Origin: Deroplatys truncata
Lineage: Eukaryota; Arthropoda; Insecta; Mantodea; Mantidae
NCBI GenBank assembly: GCA_030765065.1
Contig: CM060990.1
Location: 282,747,341 to 282,811,340 of the forward strand
Reading direction: 5' to 3'
DNA length: 64,000 bases
Shown: in pieces, positions 58,625 to 64,000 of the stretch
Layout of the letters: each line of letters begins with the position of its first letter
Position numbering within the stretch: position 1 is the first letter of the stretch
Notes under the pieces: generated by a model
The model's database searches: none
Seen by the model: only the letters and a program-made list of their open reading frames with translations
Told to the model about the DNA's origin: nothing
Program-made: the position numbers and the translations under genes

Positions 58625-59140
58625 ATTAGGTGTTACGTCTTTTGGTTATGTTACGTCTTTTTACGTGCTTATGTTACTTTCTTACGTAGTGTTACGTCTT
58701 GTTGTGTGGTTATGTGTATATGTTACGATGTGTTACGTCTTGTTACTTTCTTACGTAGTGTTACGTCTTGTTACGTGGTTAGGTTACGTGGTGTTACGTC
58801 TTGTTACGTAGTTAGATCACGTGGCATTACGTTGTGTTACGTTGTGTTGCGTTGGTTACTTGTTTGTTACGAGGTGTTACGGCTTGTTACGTTGTGTTAC
58901 ACGATGTTACGTCTTGTCACGTGGTTACCTGTTTGTTACGATGTGTTACGTGCTTACGTGCTTTTGTCATGTGGTGTTACGTCTTGTTACATGGTGTCAC
59001 GTCTTGTTACGTGGATGTGTATGTTACGTGGTGTTACGTCTTGTTACGTGGTGTTACACGGTGTTACGTCTTGTCACGTGGTTACGTGTTTACATTACGT
59101 TTTGTTACGTGGTGTTACGTCTTGTTACTTTCTTAAGTGC
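58625..59140. repeat. PAL-A right GTAAC/ACGT array
   Basis: Inverted copy of 6650-7150; reads GTTACGTCTTGTTACGTGGT on the plus strand. It differs from the left array in unit number and order, so the arrays have drifted apart. Confidence 0.9.
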
Positions 59141-60255
59141 TTCCTCGTCTCTCTCATATAAACACATACTCTACCATTCAACCCTTGCTATCCTAATACC
59201 TCTCCTCGGTTTGCTATCTCTCTCATATAAAACACATTCTACCTTTAACTCTGTCTAGTCTAGCACTTCTCAACGTTTCCCCTATCTCTGCCCGTATAAA
59301 GTGAATCCTTCCCTCCTTCAGCATCTGTCTAGCCTATTATCTCTCAGCGTATTCTTAACCTCTCACATATAAAGCACATTACCCCATCCTTCAATTCTCT
59401 CCTAGCATAGGATCTCTTTCCGTTTTCCATATCTTCCATACATAGATGCATACCGTACTCCTCAACCACTGCCTAGTCTACTACCTCTCCTCTCATTCCT
59501 TACCTGTATCATATAAAGGCTATTTCCCTCCTTACAAACCCTATCCTACCTCGGACCTCACCTCATTTACCTATCTCCTCCATATAAACGCATTTTCCTC
59601 CTTGAAGGCTCACTCAACCTAGCATCTACCATCGTTTTCCTCGTCTCTTCATGTAAACGCATAATCTACTATTCAACCCCTCCCAGCCTAATACCGCTCC
59701 TCGATTTACTAGCTCTTCCATATAAAACCCACATTCTATCCTTCAAGCCCTGTCTAGTCTAGCACTTCTCCTCATATTCCCTACCTCTATCATATAAGAC
59801 GCATTCTCCAACTTCATAACCTACTACGTCTCCTAGTATTCCTTACCTCTATCATATAAAGGGCGAAACACCTGCCCTACCTCGGATCTCATCTCGTTTC
59901 CCTATCTCCCCATATAAACGCATTTTCCTCCTTAAAGGCTCTCTCAACCTAGCATCTACCATCGTTTTCCTCGTCTCTTCAACCCCTCCTGGCCTAATAC
60001 CTCTGCTCGATTTACTAGCTCTTACATATAAAACCCACATTCTATCTTTCAAGCCCTGTCTAGTCTAGCACTTCTCCTCGTATTCCCTATCTCTACCGTA
60101 TAAAGCACATCCACACTCCTTCAACCCCTGCCTAGCCTACCATCAACCCTCGTAGTCCCTATCTTCCCCATATAAACGCATTTTTCTCCTTGAAGGGCCT
60201 CTCAACATATCATATACCCTCGTTTTCCCTATCCTTTCCCATATAAACGCAAAAA
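59140..60255. repeat. PAL-A right terminal minisatellite
   Basis: Inverted copy of 5534-6640, with units such as CTCCCATATAAACGCATTTT. It ends at the PAL-A tip (60285). Confidence 0.9.
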
Positions 60256-60285
60256 GTGAGCTCGCTCCCCCTATTATATTCTACT

Positions 60286-62033
60286 TAAGTAATGTAGCTA
60301 TTTCTGCAAAGGTTTATCTCAATTAAAATGAAGTAAAAACACTAGCTTTCGTAGGAACAGTTTGTATACCCATTAAGAAACAATAGAGGGTAAAGAAAGT
60401 CGCGTGAATGTAACACATAGGATTCTTTAAAGGCAAATACTACTGCTTTGTTCAGTTTAATAACTATTTACTTTGGAATTCAAATCAAAACCTTAAGGAA
60501 TGTTTACTACGTGAATCATATAATCAGTTTCCAATCTGCAATTACAGTATTGGTTTATTGACTGATCTTTTGAGAATAAGTATAAATTTAGATTTACGCG
60601 CGCAAATTTGTATTCCTCGCCGCTTCTAAGCTGATGTCTTACTTTGGCATAGGTTGTTAACATTAACCTTTTACAATCGGTCAGTCATAACCGCAGATTC
60701 CCACTATGAAGAAGACCGTTACCAGGCATTATTGCCATTCAGCCGCTGCTGAAACCGTAACTTTCGACTATTATCAAAACCGGCACCGGAAGTCTTTAGC
60801 ACCCATTCGCTTATCGCACCGCAGTGTTTTAAGTAGTAATACGTGTTGTTCTGGGGCACATCCACTTAAATACGCTACATCCGTCTTCGATGCGGAACAC
60901 GTTTAGTCGCTATCTATCACAACCACAAATGCAAAGGTTCTGTTAATAAGTTTTCCCCTTTCAGCCACTTTAAAACGCTTTTTCTCCATTAGCTACCAAT
61001 TCCATCTAAATACTCGCGATATCATACCAGCCCGTTTTTCTGAAATGATTTCAGATTTCCCCAAATGGGAGGGATATATGCGTTACTTTTCTATACAACC
61101 GTACGATGTTAAATTTTATCACTATGATGCTTCAGCGGACTAAATGCACAACTATATATATATATATATACATACATACGTAATACATACATAGTACATC
61201 GACAGAATTATAGATCCAACGGATGGTGAAATGGGCTGTGCTTTTTTCGTGAAACTGTCCTGTCGCGAGGCAACTTTGATAATCTTCTCATTTTTACACT
61301 GTGCTATATAAACCTCTGAATTTCGTCCTGAGCATGTGGTATCATGTCAGCGCTCTCGATACCATCAGCCTAGTTGGTTCAAATGCTGTACACGGAGGAT
61401 TTATCTGTGAACGATACACACACACACACACATATTGCTAGCTTGGATATTCTTATCTGAAAATACATCATTTAAAAACAGGAGGAACGACTCCGTAGTT
61501 CTCAGATTGTCATACTCCATATAGTGGGATAGTCTTCTTGAGAAATTGGGCGAGTATAGACAGTACGTCCGTCTCAATCACGACGGTTTCTTTCGGAATT
61601 GATCGCCCTTCTGAAAGTCTACCCAACAACATCACCTAAAAGACAGCAGCACCCTGGAGGATTCACAGCAGACAGTGGCAGTTCCAACCAACCTCAAAGA
61701 GTAGGGGCGAGGCTTCCGGCTCGGGACACCAAAAAGGTTTAAACAATTTTGACTAATTAGAAATATAAGGCAACATCTTATAAGGTGTTGCTTGACTGAT
61801 GTAGTCCCGATGAATGGAACAGTTTGTTGAATAAATATGACCAACCTTACCTATTAAAATATAGTATTAATTCTTCAGTATATATTAAATAAAACATTGA
61901 TTGTATATAGAGGATCACGATCGATTTGGTTTTACCTATTAAATTGTGCAGACAATGTATATAGCCATAGAAGAGGTGCAATTAGCCAATTACTTATTAT
62001 AAATAGCATTGTTCCTAATGGTTTTCTCTTAGC
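60286..62033. other. Right flanking DNA without a recognisable gene
   Basis: Nothing coding that I can support; the 66-codon frame at 60706-60906 has no recognisable motif. It contains a (TA)n tract at 61153-61176 and a (CA)n tract at 61414-61432. Confidence 0.6.
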
Positions 62034-62434
62034 GACCTTGATAAAATTCTTAATTCCGATAACCAGAGGATCAACTGCATGTTTCTTGTAGGACCTGTTA
62101 GCTCCAGAAAGAGTTTTGTATCACAGGGTATAGCAGATCATTTCATAACCGGATATGCCCCATGTTCTAATACTTTGTCGGAATTTTCGTATGAAAGCTT
62201 TTTAAATACATCCTTAGTTATACTGGAAGAACCCTTTCTCACAGAAGCAACGTGTGACGATATGAAAAGTATATGATCCTGAGCTGTGATACAGGTTGGA
62301 AAGAAATACATGTGTAAATAAGACCTGTGTCGCACTCCTGTCATAATGACGGGTAACCATGAAACAATGGAAATTAGTAGAGGGTATTTGAGTCCAAAAG
62401 ATGAGGAAGCATTGAGGAATGGGATGATAGTGTA
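62034..62434 (+). pseudogene. Fossil of a parvovirus-type superfamily 3 helicase
   Basis: One frame reads INCMFLVGPVSSRKSF, a Walker A loop in which the usual Gly before Lys-Ser is Arg. It continues to SFLNTSLVILEEP (Walker B with the Glu-Glu pair) and, after three stops, CRTPVIMTGNHE, which resembles motif C with its Asn. Order and spacing match the SF3 helicase of parvovirus NS1 proteins, which unwinds viral DNA. The stops and altered Walker A show a dead endogenous viral copy. No rolling-circle nuclease domain or capsid gene is visible nearby. Another SF3 virus (for example a bidnavirus or other small DNA virus) is possible. Confidence 0.5.
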
Positions 62435-63200
62435 AGCTTACGTATTAGTTCTTGAACAATTAGCTTGATTCAGAGAACAAGCGAGCCGGGATCTACCTTC
62501 TCTCTCTCTGTCCTGTATTTAGCGAACTTATAGCTCGTGTTACTTGATGCAATACGTAGTGTGAATCGTCTGGCCTTAGCACAGTTCAGTGTAAAGTATT
62601 GTAGAACGGATGTTAATTTTGTGATTATGTGTCCTTTAATTTTAAAAGTTAAGAAGAAAAACACTTCATATTCACATTGGTGAGGTGATTGCTAATGTTC
62701 AGAAATATAGGTACATACATGAAAGAAGAGGCTAGAAATAAGGATCGCTACTCTCCTGAGCACTTCAAAGAAATCCAAAACCTGGAAGAAGTAGTTGCTG
62801 TAGCCACTAAACGTCTCGCACAGTTCTGTTCGCAGAATTCTGCAAGTAAAGCAAAACCATGAAGAAGAAGGAGCATCTTTTAGAACTCATAGGAAAAACC
62901 ATAACGTCCCGACAAGAATAACAGAAATTGACAAAAGATGAGGGAAAGGTGGTCTAATGGAGATGGAATGGAAAGAATTATAATTGAAAGCAATGGGATG
63001 GAAAGCAGTGTCAAGTATAACATTGATAGTAATTCCACAGAAGACATGTCCGGCATAGAAGAATTAAAATGTGATAAAATACTAAACTATTGTTTTGCTC
63101 GGTGCAAAGGGTTGCGTGGAAGTGAAATCGTTACTGGAACTATGGTATTTGATTTGATAGTGACTGTAGGAATTCTCTATATAAAGATATATGAAAGTCA
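62435..63200. other. AT-rich flank without a supported gene
   Basis: Short frames only (for example 62938-63240), with no recognisable motif. The 3' end of that frame runs into a SINE-like copy. Confidence 0.5.
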
Positions 63201-63202
63201 AA

Positions 63203-63275
63203 TGTTAGATCCGTGGTTCAAATCCCTGATATGTCATTGAGTTCTTCATTTGTTGATTCTACCTTTCCAACCTTG
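63203..63275 (+). repeat. SINE fragment, copy 1
   Basis: Shares GATCCGTGGTTCAAATCCCT and the following CATTGAGTT...GATTCTACC...TTCC with the copy at 63455-63570, but lacks the A-box part. Confidence 0.55.
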
Positions 63276-63454
63276 TCCTACACACGGCTTATGTGGAAGA
63301 ACAAGTAATTCCATTAATTGAACTAATAGAGGCTTAAGTACTTACGGCATTGTAAGTCGCCATTGGGGTATGTCATCTCAAAACTATTTGAGATCTCCTT
63401 GTGGTTTACCGGTAAAATGAGAGGCAGCTGGATAACTTAATGTCCTGCCGGCAT

Positions 63455-63570
63455 GTTGCCATGGTAGCTCTGCTGGTTAGAGCAACCGGACGGAAACCGC
63501 GAGATCCGTGGTTCAAATCTCTGCTATGACATTGAGTTTTTCAGTCGTGGATTCTACCCTTCCATGTGAC
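63455..63570 (+). repeat. tRNA-derived SINE, copy 2
   Basis: An A-box-like TAGCTCTGCTGGTTAGAGC, then about 30 nt later the B-box GTGGTTCAAATCTC, spaced as in a tRNA, followed by the tail shared with copy 1. The acceptor stem is not preserved, so it is a SINE rather than a tRNA gene. Confidence 0.65.
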
Positions 63571-64000
63571 ATTTAGTTTTGTTTAGCGTTCGTGGGAAAA
63601 ATTGATACCAGTCAGCACTTTACATCATCACTTCTTCACTATTGTTCCAACTCACACATCGAATTGAATAAATAAACAATTAAAAACCATAGCCTTTGTA
63701 GCTTGCGCATCATACTACGAATTTTTACTGTTACACTGACAAAAACAATAAATTAAGAATAAAATAGGAAAAATATCAAATTTAAGAGAATAGTGAACAT
63801 ATAGAATATAGGAGGAATCTTATTATAAAAATAATTGTTGGACAAAAAATTTTAAAAGCATTTCTTGCATTTTTAATAAAACATTTTAAGTGCAATTTCA
63901 GAAGTGGCTTAAGATGTGAATTTTACAGACAACAATTTTACAAAATGATATTTTTGTTTTAGTAAAAATATGAATTTTTATCATCTAAGCTTTTGCTACG
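63571..64000. other. AT-rich right end
   Basis: Very AT-rich DNA with nothing recognisable. Confidence 0.6.

Larger units (their letters stand above)
5500..60285. mobile_element. PAL-A: Polinton-like giant palindromic element (outer, interrupted)
   Basis: The left end (AGTAGAATATAATAGGGGG...) and the right end are exact inverted copies at their tips. The two arms are 5500-9326 plus 46792-51598, and 51648-60285, about 8.6 kb each, with a 49-nt non-palindromic loop (51599-51647). Each arm holds, from the outside in: a 60-65-bp minisatellite, a GTAAC array, polB pointing outward, three promoter units, a 149-bp tandem array, and a tRNA-like motif. The flanking 6-mers are TGTGTA and TAAGTA (4 of 6 match), so the target duplication is uncertain. 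The left arm is split by a 37-kb LTR element. Protein-primed PolB and 5'-AG ends suggest a Polinton relative, but no integrase, ATPase, protease or capsid gene is present. Both polB copies are broken, so it is non-autonomous. Confidence 0.75.

Noticed and set aside
60706-60906. 66-codon frame in the right flank
   Set aside because: No homology or motif recognised and no promoter or splice context.

Overview
The window looks like repeat-rich nuclear DNA of an arthropod, most likely a large-genome insect. The evidence is Tc1/mariner relics, tRNA-derived SINE-like pieces, microsatellites, an insect-type Ty3/gypsy LTR element with baculovirus-F-like envelope genes, and no ordinary host gene. I cannot name the species.

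Almost all of the window (5500-60285) is a three-level nest of mobile elements. Level 1, called PAL-A here, is a giant palindrome (5500-60285, about 17.3 kb without its insert). Its two inverted arms (about 8.6 kb each) carry one protein-primed family B DNA polymerase gene (polB) apiece, transcribed away from the centre. Level 2 is an LTR retroelement (9327-46787, about 20.3 kb of its own sequence, 4-bp target duplication ATAT) inserted in the left-arm polB of PAL-A. Level 3, called PAL-B, is a second, younger palindrome of the same family (23655-40822, 17,168 bp, 6-bp target duplication CTTGGA) inserted in the first envelope gene of the LTR element. The order of events is therefore PAL-A, then the LTR element, then PAL-B.

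PAL-A and PAL-B share closely related ends (5'-AGTAG...), terminal minisatellites, a polB 3' region, a TATA/Inr promoter and a repeat-filled centre with a short non-palindromic loop. The 6-bp duplication, 5'-AG ends and protein-primed PolB point to Polintons/Mavericks. However, I see no integrase, ATPase, protease or capsid gene, so they look like non-autonomous fold-back relatives with two copies of polB only. Each family's polB carries a lesion present in both of its arms.

The LTR element is equally odd. After gag, protease, RT/RNase H and integrase (several frameshifts) comes a nearly complete, intronless ADAM-type metalloprotease/disintegrin gene (16332-18584). This is followed by a convincing minus-strand two-exon gene (22099-21180) and two tandem, homologous envelope genes: env1, split by PAL-B, and env2. 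One strong splice donor in the LTR and good acceptors before the ADAM, env1 and env2 genes suggest spliced subgenomic mRNAs. This gag-pol-ADAM-(antisense gene)-env1-env2 layout is the best candidate for something previously undescribed.

The flanks hold a decayed Tc1 transposase broken by a TCTA microsatellite (1-985), a mariner-like transposon with about 165-bp inverted ends (2179-3821), SINE-like fragments, and on the right a probable fossil of a parvovirus-type superfamily 3 helicase (62034-62434).
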